From: Clostridiales bacterium
GTDB lineage: Bacteria > Bacillota > Clostridia > Lachnospirales > Lachnospiraceae
NCBI GenBank assembly: GCA_021199255.1
Contig: JAJQIK010000072.1
Location: 89,125-153,124, forward strand
Length of the DNA: 64,000 nt
Reading direction: 5' to 3'
The notes beneath the pieces are model-generated. The model was not told the DNA's origin, made no database searches, and saw nothing but the letters and a program-made list of their open reading frames with translations. The first letter of the stretch is position 1. The number at the start of each line of letters is the position of its first letter. Positions 34,845 through 43,664 of the stretch are shown in pieces. A program made the translations under genes and the position numbers.

Positions 34845-35588
34845 CGCCTTCTGCATCATATTCTGGATTCCCTGGGTGGTCAGGTATAACGCTTTCATAG
34901 GCAGCCCGCAGACGGAAACGGTTTTGTTCTGTTTACAATCCGCAATGGCTTTGGCCACTACACATTCTGTTTTCGCCATGATGAGCTTCTTGCAGGGATT
35001 CAGCTTCTCCCCGTCACCGTAAGCGTGTTTCAGAAACGGCGTGTTGACAGGCCCCGGACAGACGGCGATCACACAGATGCCTGTTCCCTTTAATTCCTGG
35101 GAAAGCGCCCGGCTGAAGGAATATACATAGGATTTGGAGGCCGCATACACCGCGAAAGCCGCCTGGGGGACAAAGGCCGCCCCAGAGGCGAACTGAATCA
35201 GTTTACTGCCTTTGTGCATATAGGGCAGACAGAGCTTCGTCATTCGCGTCAGCGCCATAATATTCAAATCGATCATCTCCTCGATTTCCTGCAGGCTCTG
35301 CTTTTGAAATACGCCGTGGGTTCCAATCCCCGCGCAGTTTACCAATACGGTAATGTTCGGATTTTGGATAGCCAGCACCTCTGCAAACTGCCTGATTTCC
35401 TGTTCTCTGGTGAGATCAATGGCGATGGTTCTGGTTTTGCTGCGCATGGCCCGGGCAAGCTCTTCCATGGGTTCTTTCCTGCGGGCGAGCAGCCATATTT
35501 CGTCTGTTTTGCCAAGCCGGGCGTCTAACTGCCACGCAAATTCCCGCCCCATACCGGAAGACGCGCCTGTTATGATTGCAATATTCAT
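34779..35588 (-). CDS. Short-chain dehydrogenase/reductase, C-terminus encoded by a repeat
   Basis: A 269-residue NAD(P)-dependent oxidoreductase of the SDR superfamily. TGASSGMG (residues 7-14) binds the cofactor, NCAG follows the fourth strand and the catalytic YAASK is near residue 152. Substrate unknown. ATG at 35588 with GAGGAG upstream. The last residues (from about 249, ACGCALPV to AQKAAQK) are encoded by repeat copy B, so the original C-terminus was probably altered. The enzyme core is complete before that point. Confidence 0.88.
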   Translation of the reverse strand: MNIAIITGASSGMGREFAWQLDARLGKTDEIWLLARRKEPMEELARAMRSKTRTIAIDLTREQEIRQFAEVLAIQNPNITVLVNCAGIGTHGVFQKQSLQEIEEMIDLNIMALTRMTKLCLPYMHKGSKLIQFASGAAFVPQAAFAVYAASKSYVYSFSRALSQELKGTGICVIAVCPGPVNTPFLKHAYGDGEKLNPCKKLIMAKTECVVAKAIADCKQNKTVSVCGLPMKALYLTTQGIQNMMQKAQACGCALPVRTLLYAQKAAQK

Positions 35589-35643
35589 GATCTGGTTCTC
35601 CTCTCTGTTGCCAGGGTTTCTCAGGCGATGGAATCCATACCGG

Positions 35644-36306
35644 TTAAGAAGCGGCGAAAATTCCGTTCTCCGCAATTAATTCCTTAAATTCATAGGTATA
35701 GTAATCCGCCAGCCGCCGTTTCTCCTCGTCCTGATCTTCAGAATGTTTATCATAGACCGCGCACACCTTCATACCAGCAGATTTTCCGGCGATAATACCG
35801 TCCACAATATCTTCGAACACCAGACATTCTTCCGGCAAAACGCCCAGCTTCTGAGCTACCGCAAGATACACATCAGGAGCCGGCTTGCCCTTTGGCACCT
35901 CACAGCCTGTAACAATACAACTGATATATTGCTCCAGCCGATGTACAGAGACAATATTATCGACCAATTCTCTGGAATTGCTGGTGGCGATTCCCATCAG
36001 GATATGGTGCGCATGACAATATTCGAGCACTTCCCGGACGCCGTTCTTGATGGGCGCCTGATGGGTGTATTTATCCCATGCCATACGATTCCAGTCGTCC
36101 TTAATCTGCTGCAGGGTATCCGGCAGTTGAAATCGTTCCTTAAAGTATACGGCGGTTTCACTGAAGCTTTTACCGCCGATTTCCTTTTGCAGCATTTTCG
36201 GCATGGCAATACCGAATTTCCCAAGATATTCGATATCTATGGCATGCCATATCCACATAGAGTCCACCAGAGAACCGTCCAAATCAAATATGACCGCTTT
36301 GACCAC
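35644..36306 (-). CDS. HAD family phosphatase (beta-phosphoglucomutase-like)
   Basis: A 220-residue HAD subfamily IA phosphatase. The nucleophile motif FDLDGSLVDS starts at residue 6, the Thr/Ser motif is IATSNS, and the acidic motif is VFEDIVDGI. The cap region is helical, as in PGMB-like enzymes. Substrate is a sugar phosphate or similar small molecule, not predictable here. The start is GTG at 36306 with GAGG 6 bases upstream; it overlaps the end of the RsuA-type gene by 23 bases. Confidence 0.87.
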   Translation of the reverse strand: MVKAVIFDLDGSLVDSMWIWHAIDIEYLGKFGIAMPKMLQKEIGGKSFSETAVYFKERFQLPDTLQQIKDDWNRMAWDKYTHQAPIKNGVREVLEYCHAHHILMGIATSNSRELVDNIVSVHRLEQYISCIVTGCEVPKGKPAPDVYLAVAQKLGVLPEECLVFEDIVDGIIAGKSAGMKVCAVYDKHSEDQDEEKRRLADYYTYEFKELIAENGIFAAS

Positions 36307-37030
36307 AGCCTGCCTCACCTCCCAATTTCTTAAGACTTTCCACTTCCCATGGCTCCAATCTGCGATAGCAGCCCCTCTCTAAGCTGCCGTCCAACACCAG
36401 ATTCCCCATACGGATTCTTTTTAAAGAGAGCACCTCGTTATCTACCGCCTGCAACATTCTCTTGACCTGATGAAATTTCCCCTCCGTGATGGTCAGGCGA
36501 ATGAGCGCCGCCTCTTTGCCGGGGACGATTTGAACCTTTGCGGGTTTGGTGCAGCGCTTCTCGCCGATATCGACGCCCTGCTCCAGCCGTTCGATCTGCT
36601 GCGCTGTCAACGCCCGTGCCAGACTGCACTCATATTCCTTCTCCACATGCTTTCTGGGCGACAGCAATTCATGCGCCAGCTGACCGTCGTTGGTGATCAC
36701 AAGGAGCCCCTCCGTATCCTTGTCCAGCCGTCCCACCGGGAAAAGATCGTTTCTGCCTTCGCCGGAAAGCAGGTCGATAACCGTCCTTTCCCGCCCGTCC
36801 TCTCTGGCGGATACTACGCCGGAGGGCTTATGGAGCATATAATAAACATATTTCTCATATACACAGGGCTGACCCTGATAACAAATCTGATCCTCTTTCT
36901 CATCAACCTGATATTCCGGCCGGGTTATTTGCAGGCCGTTTACGGTGACCAGACCGGCTCTGACTGCCTTTTTCACCTGGCTTCTGGCGCCCTTATTCAT
37001 CTCACATAATAATTTATCTAAACGCATCAT
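36284..37030 (-). CDS. RsuA/RluB/RluF family pseudouridine synthase
   Basis: A 248-residue small-family pseudouridine synthase with an N-terminal S4 domain (residues 1-60) and the catalytic motif GRLDKDTEGLLVITNDG near residue 105. Target probably 16S rRNA (RsuA) but RluB/RluF cannot be excluded. Start ATG at 37030 or 37027, both downstream of GAGGA provided by repeat copy C. First gene of the minus-strand cluster down to recU. Confidence 0.9.
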   Translation of the reverse strand: MMRLDKLLCEMNKGARSQVKKAVRAGLVTVNGLQITRPEYQVDEKEDQICYQGQPCVYEKYVYYMLHKPSGVVSAREDGRERTVIDLLSGEGRNDLFPVGRLDKDTEGLLVITNDGQLAHELLSPRKHVEKEYECSLARALTAQQIERLEQGVDIGEKRCTKPAKVQIVPGKEAALIRLTITEGKFHQVKRMLQAVDNEVLSLKRIRMGNLVLDGSLERGCYRRLEPWEVESLKKLGGEAGCGQSGHI

Positions 37031-37035
37031 GCTTT

Positions 37036-37078
37036 TCCTCATCTCCGCGCTGTTTTTTGCACATAAAGCAATGTTTGC
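37036..37078 (-). repeat. Dispersed repeat, truncated copy C (before rsuA-like gene)
   Basis: The gene-proximal 43 bases of the 69-bp unit, about 85-90 percent identical to copies A and B, again ending in TGAGGA at the ribosome-binding site. The distal half is missing. Confidence 0.75.
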
Positions 37079-37146
37079 CCTTCCATTCCTGATTCATTTC
37101 CCGGAAATTTCAACATATATATAATAAATCCCTTTTGGAGAATCCC

Positions 37147-38115
37147 ATGAAAGTATTCTATCAATGGCTGGATATTCTTTATCAGTTTGTCTTTACCGCG
37201 CTGGCGCTTTATCTGATCTTCCTGCTGCTGCGTTACCCTGCGCTTTCCTTAGCGTATGCTTCCACCGGACTCATGCTGTGGTTCCAGAAAATGATTCCCA
37301 CGCTGCTTCCCTTTATGATTCTCTCCGGCATTATGATCCGTATGAATCTGACGGAACGCTTTGTGGGCGTTTTTCACCCGTTCCTGCATCGTCTCTACAA
37401 AACGAGCCCCAACGGCTCCTACACCATACTGATGGGATTTCTCTGCGGCTTTCCCATGGGCGCGCGGATTATCGGCGAATTGTGTCAGGCGGGAAAGCTG
37501 AGCCGTAAGGAAGGCGGCCGTCTGCTGCTTTTCTGCAATAACATAGGCCCTGTTTATTTCCTGAGCTTTGTGGTTCCCACCCTGTCCATTGAGAAACCTT
37601 TGGTTCCCTTCTGCATGATGTATGGGATTCCACTGCTTTACGGCCTGTTCCTGATGCGGCTTCTTCCGTTCCTTAGAAAAAGAGGCCCAAAACCGCTCTC
37701 CCTGCCGGAAACCGCCCTGGAAAGCCGACAAAGCGCCGCGCCCATGGGCTTGCTGGAGGCCGTTGACCATTCCATTGCTTCAGGGCTGACAGGAATTGCC
37801 AGACTGGGTGGTTATATGGTCTTTTTTAACCTGTTAAACATTGCTTTTGTACCCTTCCGCCATGTGAGCCAGACCCTCTTAAGCCTTTATAACTGTCTGC
37901 TGGAAATCACCAGCGGGATTGACCGAGGCGGTCAGTCACTTTTTTATCCGATACTGGTGCTGCTTCCTTTCGGCGGTTTATCCTGTATTGCGCAGACCTA
38001 CAGTATGATACAGCACACGGGGCTTTCTATGCGCTCCTATGTTTTTCACAAAATCATACAAACCCTGATCACCGCGCTGGGCTATCTGCTGTACAGCTAT
38101 AGTCTCCGGTCGTAA
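37147..38115 (+). CDS. YlbJ-like membrane protein with nucleoside-recognition (Gate) domains
   Basis: A 322-residue polytopic protein with about eight membrane segments and GFLCGFPMGARI, typical of the Gate fold shared with sporulation protein YlbJ. In B. subtilis ylbJ is needed for heat-resistant spores; equivalence here is likely but unproven. ATG at 37147 with GGAG 6 bases upstream; a TTG at 37135 is the alternative. It ends in a 19-base overlap with the amidase gene, which converges on it. Confidence 0.8.
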   Translation: MKVFYQWLDILYQFVFTALALYLIFLLLRYPALSLAYASTGLMLWFQKMIPTLLPFMILSGIMIRMNLTERFVGVFHPFLHRLYKTSPNGSYTILMGFLCGFPMGARIIGELCQAGKLSRKEGGRLLLFCNNIGPVYFLSFVVPTLSIEKPLVPFCMMYGIPLLYGLFLMRLLPFLRKRGPKPLSLPETALESRQSAAPMGLLEAVDHSIASGLTGIARLGGYMVFFNLLNIAFVPFRHVSQTLLSLYNCLLEITSGIDRGGQSLFYPILVLLPFGGLSCIAQTYSMIQHTGLSMRSYVFHKIIQTLITALGYLLYSYSLRS

Positions 38116-39470
38116 GCGGAATACCGCTTCCTTCTCCTGCGTCTGGATTTCCGGCTGCGCAGCAGGAGAAGCAGGGAAAACACCAGCCCCAGAACCAGCA
38201 GCGCGCATACGGCGCATACCGTCAGGAAATAGCGCAGGGAAACGGGTTCGGCCTGCTCCGTCTCCTCCGAAACCGTATCGTAGGTGATTTCCGTATAGGC
38301 GTCAGGCATTTCTGTCATTGCGGCGCTCTCCAGCGCTTCCTGGGCGGCCAGTTCGGCGGCCTGCTCTTCCTCCGTCTGATAATCCATGGAGGGCAGGGAA
38401 ATCATATTGCTGGTTTTATATAAATCATATCCGTTATAACCGTTTACTACAATTTGAGGAACGATATGGGGCGGGACCTGCATCGTGAAGGTAATCGTAT
38501 CCTGTTTCCGATCCCCCCATTCCTGTAAGGGGGAAAAGGTCTCCCCATTATCATAGCTATAAGCATAATACAACATTCCGCTGTCATAATCCATAGCGGT
38601 GACCTGTACCGTCACTTTTCCGGTCTCCATGTCCTGCCCCAATACCTCAATCACACACACGTCTGTTTCCGTACTGTCGGGCTTAACGGCGCTTGCAGGC
38701 GCCGCCACTTCCAGATTCTGGTAGTCGCTGTAATCTACGCCCAGTTCCTCGGAACGCAGTTGAAAATACTTGGCTGCCGCGGTGGCGTCCAGCCTGCCAA
38801 AGGCTTTTAATTTTTCGTCCTCATCATAAAAGGGCTGGTCATTTTCCTGATCCAGATGGCAGTGTTCGATCAGGACGCAGGGAATGTCCCGTTCTGTGGC
38901 GGTTCTGATAATCCCATAATAGTCGGTTCCTTTTTGGTTCAGCCTGGTTTTGATCCCGCGGGAATACAAGCCCAGTTCCTGCAGCAGCTCCATTTCCACA
39001 CTGGCAAAGCTATAGCCCCTGCTATAGGCTTCGCCAAAGGCGGATACCCAGCACTCCGCTCCGAACAGGGTATGGTTCTCGGACATATTAAAATGCAGGC
39101 AGAACATAAAGTCCGCATCCACGCTTTTGGCGAACTCGCTGCGCTCTTCCAGCGTCATATCGGTTTCAAGATCGCCGTATCTGGTCAGATAGACCTGAAT
39201 ATCGTCATATTTTTCCAGTTCCTCCTTCATGGCCTCAGCGACGGCCATGGTCATTTCCTTTTCTACATACTGCCCATATTCCGCGCCCAGATTCTCTCCG
39301 CCATGTCCGGGGTCGATTACCACAGTCACAGGCTCCCCGGCCTGAACCGTGCTCCCGTTTTCACACCACACAAGGACGAAAAGCAGAACCGTTATTCCCC
39401 ATGCCATGGGAGAGATTCGCTTCGAACCGATTTTATTCAGTTTTGACGTTCCTTGTTTCAAACGAATCAT
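38097..39470 (-). CDS. N-acetylmuramoyl-L-alanine amidase (Amidase_3) with C-terminal membrane anchor
   Basis: A 457-residue peptidoglycan amidase. An N-terminal signal anchor (about residues 23-43) is followed by the Zn-dependent amidase domain (47-240) with VIDPGHGG, a Glu in EKEMTMAVAE, LHFNMSENH and the catalytic Glu in VLIEHCH. A middle domain of unclear type follows, then a second membrane segment (about 425-447) and a strongly basic tail. The two membrane segments would tether the enzyme at both ends, which is unusual. It overlaps a converging gene by 19 bases at its end. Confidence 0.88.
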   Translation of the reverse strand: MIRLKQGTSKLNKIGSKRISPMAWGITVLLFVLVWCENGSTVQAGEPVTVVIDPGHGGENLGAEYGQYVEKEMTMAVAEAMKEELEKYDDIQVYLTRYGDLETDMTLEERSEFAKSVDADFMFCLHFNMSENHTLFGAECWVSAFGEAYSRGYSFASVEMELLQELGLYSRGIKTRLNQKGTDYYGIIRTATERDIPCVLIEHCHLDQENDQPFYDEDEKLKAFGRLDATAAAKYFQLRSEELGVDYSDYQNLEVAAPASAVKPDSTETDVCVIEVLGQDMETGKVTVQVTAMDYDSGMLYYAYSYDNGETFSPLQEWGDRKQDTITFTMQVPPHIVPQIVVNGYNGYDLYKTSNMISLPSMDYQTEEEQAAELAAQEALESAAMTEMPDAYTEITYDTVSEETEQAEPVSLRYFLTVCAVCALLVLGLVFSLLLLLRSRKSRRRRRKRYSAYDRRL

Positions 39471-39485
39471 CCATTCTGCAATAGT

Positions 39486-39515
39486 TAAGCCGGCTTCTTG
39501 AGGAAACCGGCTCCC
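39486..39515 (-). terminator. Possible terminator after the coiled-coil gene
   Basis: GCCGG (39489-39494 region) and CCGGC (39507-39511 region) pair with flanking A/T bases as a 9-bp stem including wobbles. Followed on the minus strand by TTAACTATT, so a weak tail. Confidence 0.45.
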
Positions 39516-39574
39516 AATATTTACTATTTGATTTCAGCCATCGCTCTGCTATGGGAAAAGCGGCCAGCCGCCCT

Positions 39575-40177
39575 CTACATCAGATCCAGTTCTGCCGGTT
39601 CCCCGTCGCCTTCCGCTTCCTTTAACATCTGTTCGACTTCCACGGGGCGCAGCTCCGCGCGATTGGCTTTGACGGTCTCGTTATAGCTGCTGATGGTATT
39701 ATAAAAGCTCTCATAATGCTCGGTAGTGGTGGCCAGCGTAGCCGTCATGGCATTCTCTAAATTAGCGAGCATATCGTCCAAATACTGCATGGCGGAGGTC
39801 TTGACTCCATTGGCCTCTATCGTGGCGTTATTCAAAATTTCCTGCGCCTGCATGGTAGCCATTCTCACGACTTCATTCGCCTGCGCGTAAGCCTGCTGCA
39901 TAATCTCATGCTCGTTAATCAGTTCGGTGGTCTGTACCGTAGCGTCCTTGATCAATGCCTCCGCCTTGGCTCTGGCGTCGTTTAAAATGGCTTCCTTATT
40001 GGTGATAATCTTCTGATAGCGCTTGATTTCATCCGGCGTCTTCATGCGAAGCTCTCTGAGAAGCTCGTCTATTTCTTCTTTATTGACGACAATATTCGTC
40101 TTGGACAGAGGCTGGTACTTGCAGCCGTCAATGTAATCCTCGATTTCATCGATCAGTTGTTCAATTCTACTGCTCAT
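39575..40177 (-). CDS. Coiled-coil protein of unknown function (V-ATPase E/H-like)
   Basis: A 200-residue soluble protein, almost entirely helical, with an Ala/Glu/Lys/Gln-rich coiled-coil between about residues 50 and 150 (ARAKAEALIKDA, AQANEVVRMATMQAQEI). It resembles stator-type and DivIVA-like coils, but no such gene cluster surrounds it. It follows coaD by 9 bases on the same strand. Function not known. Confidence 0.7.
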   Translation of the reverse strand: MSSRIEQLIDEIEDYIDGCKYQPLSKTNIVVNKEEIDELLRELRMKTPDEIKRYQKIITNKEAILNDARAKAEALIKDATVQTTELINEHEIMQQAYAQANEVVRMATMQAQEILNNATIEANGVKTSAMQYLDDMLANLENAMTATLATTTEHYESFYNTISSYNETVKANRAELRPVEVEQMLKEAEGDGEPAELDLM

Positions 40178-40185
40178 GATAACTC

Positions 40186-40674
40186 CTATCTGTTAAATCC
40201 ATATTTTTGATAGATTAATTTACTGACAAACTCCGGCACGCACTCCGAAATATCTCCGTTAAAGCTGGCGATTTCTTTCACTGTGGAGGAACTTAAATAC
40301 GCATATTCCAGACTGGTTGTAAGAAACATGGTATCCAGCGCCTCGCCGGAAAACTTTCTGTTCGTCTGCGCTATCTGTAGTTCATACTCGAAATCCGTAA
40401 TGGCGCGAAGTCCTCTGATCGCCACATGGATATCCTTTTCTCTGGCATAATCGATTAACAGGCCGCTGAAAGAGTCTATCGTTACATTGGGAATATCCTT
40501 CGTCGCCTCTTTTAACATCTTAACACGTTCTTCCACAGAAAACAATGGAGTCTTTGTCTGATTATTCAATACGCTGACGGTTAATTCATCAAAAATTTCA
40601 GCGGCACGCCTGATAATATCAAGATGCCCATAGGTCACGGGGTCAAAACTGCCCGGATAAATCGCTGCTTTCAT
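40186..40674 (-). CDS. coaD: Phosphopantetheine adenylyltransferase
   Basis: Fourth step of coenzyme A synthesis, adenylating 4'-phosphopantetheine. [18 protein letters not shown] carries the nucleotidyltransferase HxGH motif, and ISSSTVKE-type motif is present as [10 protein letters not shown]. The ATG at 40674 has GGGAG upstream and gives 162 residues, as usual. Located after rsmD, a classic rsmD-coaD pair. Confidence 0.96.
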   Translation of the reverse strand: MKAAIYPGSFDPVTYGHLDIIRRAAEIFDELTVSVLNNQTKTPLFSVEERVKMLKEATKDIPNVTIDSFSGLLIDYAREKDIHVAIRGLRAITDFEYELQIAQTNRKFSGEALDTMFLTTSLEYAYLSSSTVKEIASFNGDISECVPEFVSKLIYQKYGFNR

Positions 40675-40772
40675 AAGACTCCCTCTCGGTTCGTTTTTAT
40701 AACCATTTCTACCATAATAAATCACTTTTGGCAAAATGTCTTTAGTTATTTTTCATTTTTTATAAAATATTT

Positions 40773-41333
40773 CTATTCTGCGGCAGGCATGATACGGCAG
40801 AATACATGCTTGTTGGTCTTATAGCATTTCTCCTTGTTTAGCTCATAGCCTATGGACGGCAGGTAAGAAAAATCCGTATCCCGCGAGGCCTCTATCACGA
40901 TCAGCGTATTTTCCGTCACATAGGGCATTGTTTTCAGCATAAGCAGCGCCTGTTTCTCATATTCATGGCCGTAAGGCGGATCCATGAATATGACGTCCGC
41001 TTCCTTTTCGTGAATACTGCCAAGCGCGCTGAACACGTCCTGTTTCAGAATCGTAGCCTGCTCCATAAAATGCGTAAAATTCAAATTATCCGTAATACAG
41101 GCAAGGGCGGACTTCTGGTTCTCCACAAAGTAAGCATGTCTGGCGCCGCGGCTGAGCGCCTCAATACCGATACCGCCGCTTCCGCTGAACAGATCTACGA
41201 ACACGCCGTCGGGCAGATAAGGCATCAGCATATTAAACAGCGTTTCCTTGATTCTGTCCGTGGTAGGTCTTGTATCCGTTCCTTCTGGTGTTTTCAGCTG
41301 CAAACTTCTGGCCTTTCCGGCGATTACTCTCAT
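40773..41333 (-). CDS. rsmD: 16S rRNA (guanine966-N2)-methyltransferase RsmD
   Basis: Methylates G966 of 16S rRNA with S-adenosylmethionine. The SAM-binding motif DLFSGSGGIGIEALSRG and catalytic DPPY (MDPPYGHE) are intact. Its start overlaps the parC stop by 4 bases (ATGA), which couples translation; the order parC-rsmD-coaD suggests one transcript. Confidence 0.95.
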   Translation of the reverse strand: MRVIAGKARSLQLKTPEGTDTRPTTDRIKETLFNMLMPYLPDGVFVDLFSGSGGIGIEALSRGARHAYFVENQKSALACITDNLNFTHFMEQATILKQDVFSALGSIHEKEADVIFMDPPYGHEYEKQALLMLKTMPYVTENTLIVIEASRDTDFSYLPSIGYELNKEKCYKTNKHVFCRIMPAAE

Positions 41334-43576
41334 ACTCTGATTTTGACTCCTTTACCGTCGCGTTTACCCGCTTTAATTTTATTTAACTCCAAGGGCTTTT
41401 TCCCGTATTCAATAGACTGCTCCACCGCGTTTCTGGTGTAATACACAGCCTCCAGCTCGTCCTTAGCGCCTAATTTCATGCCCCTGACGCCGATAGCGCC
41501 CTTTTTCTTTTCGGGGATTTCCTCTATGGCAAACCGCAGGAAATAGCCTTCTCTGGACTGTAATACGATATTCCGCTGCTCTTTATAGGCTGCGACGCTT
41601 AATACCTCGTCATTTTCCTGTAATTTTGTGGCGGCCACGGTGCGCTTGGCCACGTCAAACTCCCCGCCGTCTACCATCTTGAGCATCGCCTGCTTCGTGA
41701 CGAAAATCATGCGATAGAGGTTCAGGTCGCTCTGGCTGGCCGCGTAAACAATAGATTCTTTTGCGGAATCATAGTTGCTGACATTATCCACGGGCACGCC
41801 CTTATCCCGGAATTTGCCGAAGGGCAGATCCGTCACCTTGAAGGTATGCAGCTGCCCGGTATTGGTAAAGAGACACACCTTACCTGTATTTTTACACACA
41901 AATAAATATTTGCTTTCCATCTCCGCCGCTTCCCGGTTCCGTTCATAGGCGGCCATGTCAATGGTTCTGGCGTAGCCGAAGCGGTCCATCAGGAACACGA
42001 CGTCCATCTCTTCCGCTTTCTTTTCCACATAGACAGCTTCTCCCGCCGTGGTAATCCGGGTTCTTCTGGCGCGCTGATACTCTTCCTTGATCTCGTCCAG
42101 CTCATTCATAATAACCTGCGCCATAGAGTCCCGCCTGTCCAAAATATCCTCATAGCGGTAAATATTGGCCATGGTCTCCTCATGCTCATTGATCAGCGCT
42201 TCGATTTCCAGCCCGATCAGCTTATAGAGACGCATATCCAAAATAGCGTTTGCCTGCTTCTCAGTAAACATTAACTGCGCCGCCATGATTTTGGATTCCC
42301 TGGATTTAAACCGGATACCCTCTACCTTGCCTTCCACAAGGCAGCTTTTGGCCATGGCTCGATCCTTGGAGCCGCGCAGGATTTCGATAATCAGGTCGAT
42401 AACGTTGCAGGCCTTGATCAACCCCTCCTGAATTTCCCGGCGCTCCAATTCCCTGGCCAGCAGATTCTTATATTTTCTGGTGGCCACCTCAAACTGGAAG
42501 TCCACGTTTGCTTTGAGAATCTGCTTGAGCCCCATTGTCTCCGGCCTGCCCTCGGAAATGGCCAGCATATTGACGCCGAAGGTATCCTCCAGCCGGGTCT
42601 TTTTATATAGTAGATTTTTAAAGTTCTCGACATCCGCGTCCCTGCGCAGTTCGATTACGATCCGAATCCCTTCTTTGGAGGACTGGTTGGTAATATCCAC
42701 GATATCCTGAGTTTTTCTGGTTTCCGCAAGGGAAGCCACATCCATCAGGAATTTGCCGATATTGGCGCCAATCATCGTATAAGGAATCTCCGTAATGACC
42801 AGATTGGTTCTGCCGCCCTTGGCCTTTTCCACTTCCACCTTGCCCCGGAGCTTAATCTTCCCGACTCCGGTTTCATAGATTTCCAATAAGTCGTCCTCAT
42901 TGATTACAATGCCGCCGGTTGGGAAATCCGGCCCCTTGACATAACGCATCAGCTCTCTTGTGGTGATATTGCTATCCAGCATATAGGCCTTCATGGCGTC
43001 GATTACTTCCGCCAGATTGTGGGGCGGAATATTGGTCGCCATTCCCACCGCAATTCCTTCCGAGCCGTTGACCAGCAGATTGGGAATCTTAACGGGAAGC
43101 ACCGAAGGCTCCTTCTCCGTCTCGTCAAAATTCGGGATAAAATCCACCACATCTTTATCTAAATCGGCTAAAAATGCCTCCTGGGTGATCTTTTGCAGCC
43201 TTGCCTCCGTATAACGCATGGCCGCCGCGCCGTCTCCCTCGATGTTGCCGAAATTGCCGTGCCCGTCCACTAAAGGCAGCCCCTTCTTAAAATCCTGAGA
43301 CATCACCACCAGCGCCTCATAGATAGAACTGTCTCCATGGGGGTGATATTTACCCATGGTATCGCCCACGATACGGGCGGATTTACGATAGGGCCTGTCA
43401 TAGCGTATTCCCAGCTCATACATATCGTATAGGGTTCTCCGCTGTACCGGCTTGAGTCCGTCTCTGGCGTCCGGCAGGGCTCTGGCGATAATAACGCTCA
43501 TGGCATAATCGATATAGGACTTCTGCATAACCTCAGAATATTCCGTTTTAATAATTCTGTCGTTTATTCTTGACAT
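41330..43576 (-). CDS. parC: Type IIA topoisomerase subunit A (ParC/GyrA-like)
   Basis: DNA-cleaving subunit of a gyrase/topoisomerase IV. The catalytic Tyr is Y122 in AAMRYTEAR and the QRDR has [13 protein letters not shown] with Ser 83 and Glu 87, as in wild-type enzymes. At 748 residues the protein is shorter than GyrA, and the typical GyrA box (QRRGGKG) is not seen; [11 protein letters not shown] is related. This favours a topoisomerase IV-type ParC. The B subunit gene lies upstream on the same strand. Confidence 0.88.
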   Translation of the reverse strand: MSRINDRIIKTEYSEVMQKSYIDYAMSVIIARALPDARDGLKPVQRRTLYDMYELGIRYDRPYRKSARIVGDTMGKYHPHGDSSIYEALVVMSQDFKKGLPLVDGHGNFGNIEGDGAAAMRYTEARLQKITQEAFLADLDKDVVDFIPNFDETEKEPSVLPVKIPNLLVNGSEGIAVGMATNIPPHNLAEVIDAMKAYMLDSNITTRELMRYVKGPDFPTGGIVINEDDLLEIYETGVGKIKLRGKVEVEKAKGGRTNLVITEIPYTMIGANIGKFLMDVASLAETRKTQDIVDITNQSSKEGIRIVIELRRDADVENFKNLLYKKTRLEDTFGVNMLAISEGRPETMGLKQILKANVDFQFEVATRKYKNLLARELERREIQEGLIKACNVIDLIIEILRGSKDRAMAKSCLVEGKVEGIRFKSRESKIMAAQLMFTEKQANAILDMRLYKLIGLEIEALINEHEETMANIYRYEDILDRRDSMAQVIMNELDEIKEEYQRARRTRITTAGEAVYVEKKAEEMDVVFLMDRFGYARTIDMAAYERNREAAEMESKYLFVCKNTGKVCLFTNTGQLHTFKVTDLPFGKFRDKGVPVDNVSNYDSAKESIVYAASQSDLNLYRMIFVTKQAMLKMVDGGEFDVAKRTVAATKLQENDEVLSVAAYKEQRNIVLQSREGYFLRFAIEEIPEKKKGAIGVRGMKLGAKDELEAVYYTRNAVEQSIEYGKKPLELNKIKAGKRDGKGVKIRV

Positions 43577-43664
43577 AATATTCTCTCTATCCTTTTCCCA
43601 GGACTAACCTGTTTCGGTTCAATCCACAACAGGCCGGGTCTGTAAATCACCGTGAATCAATTTC

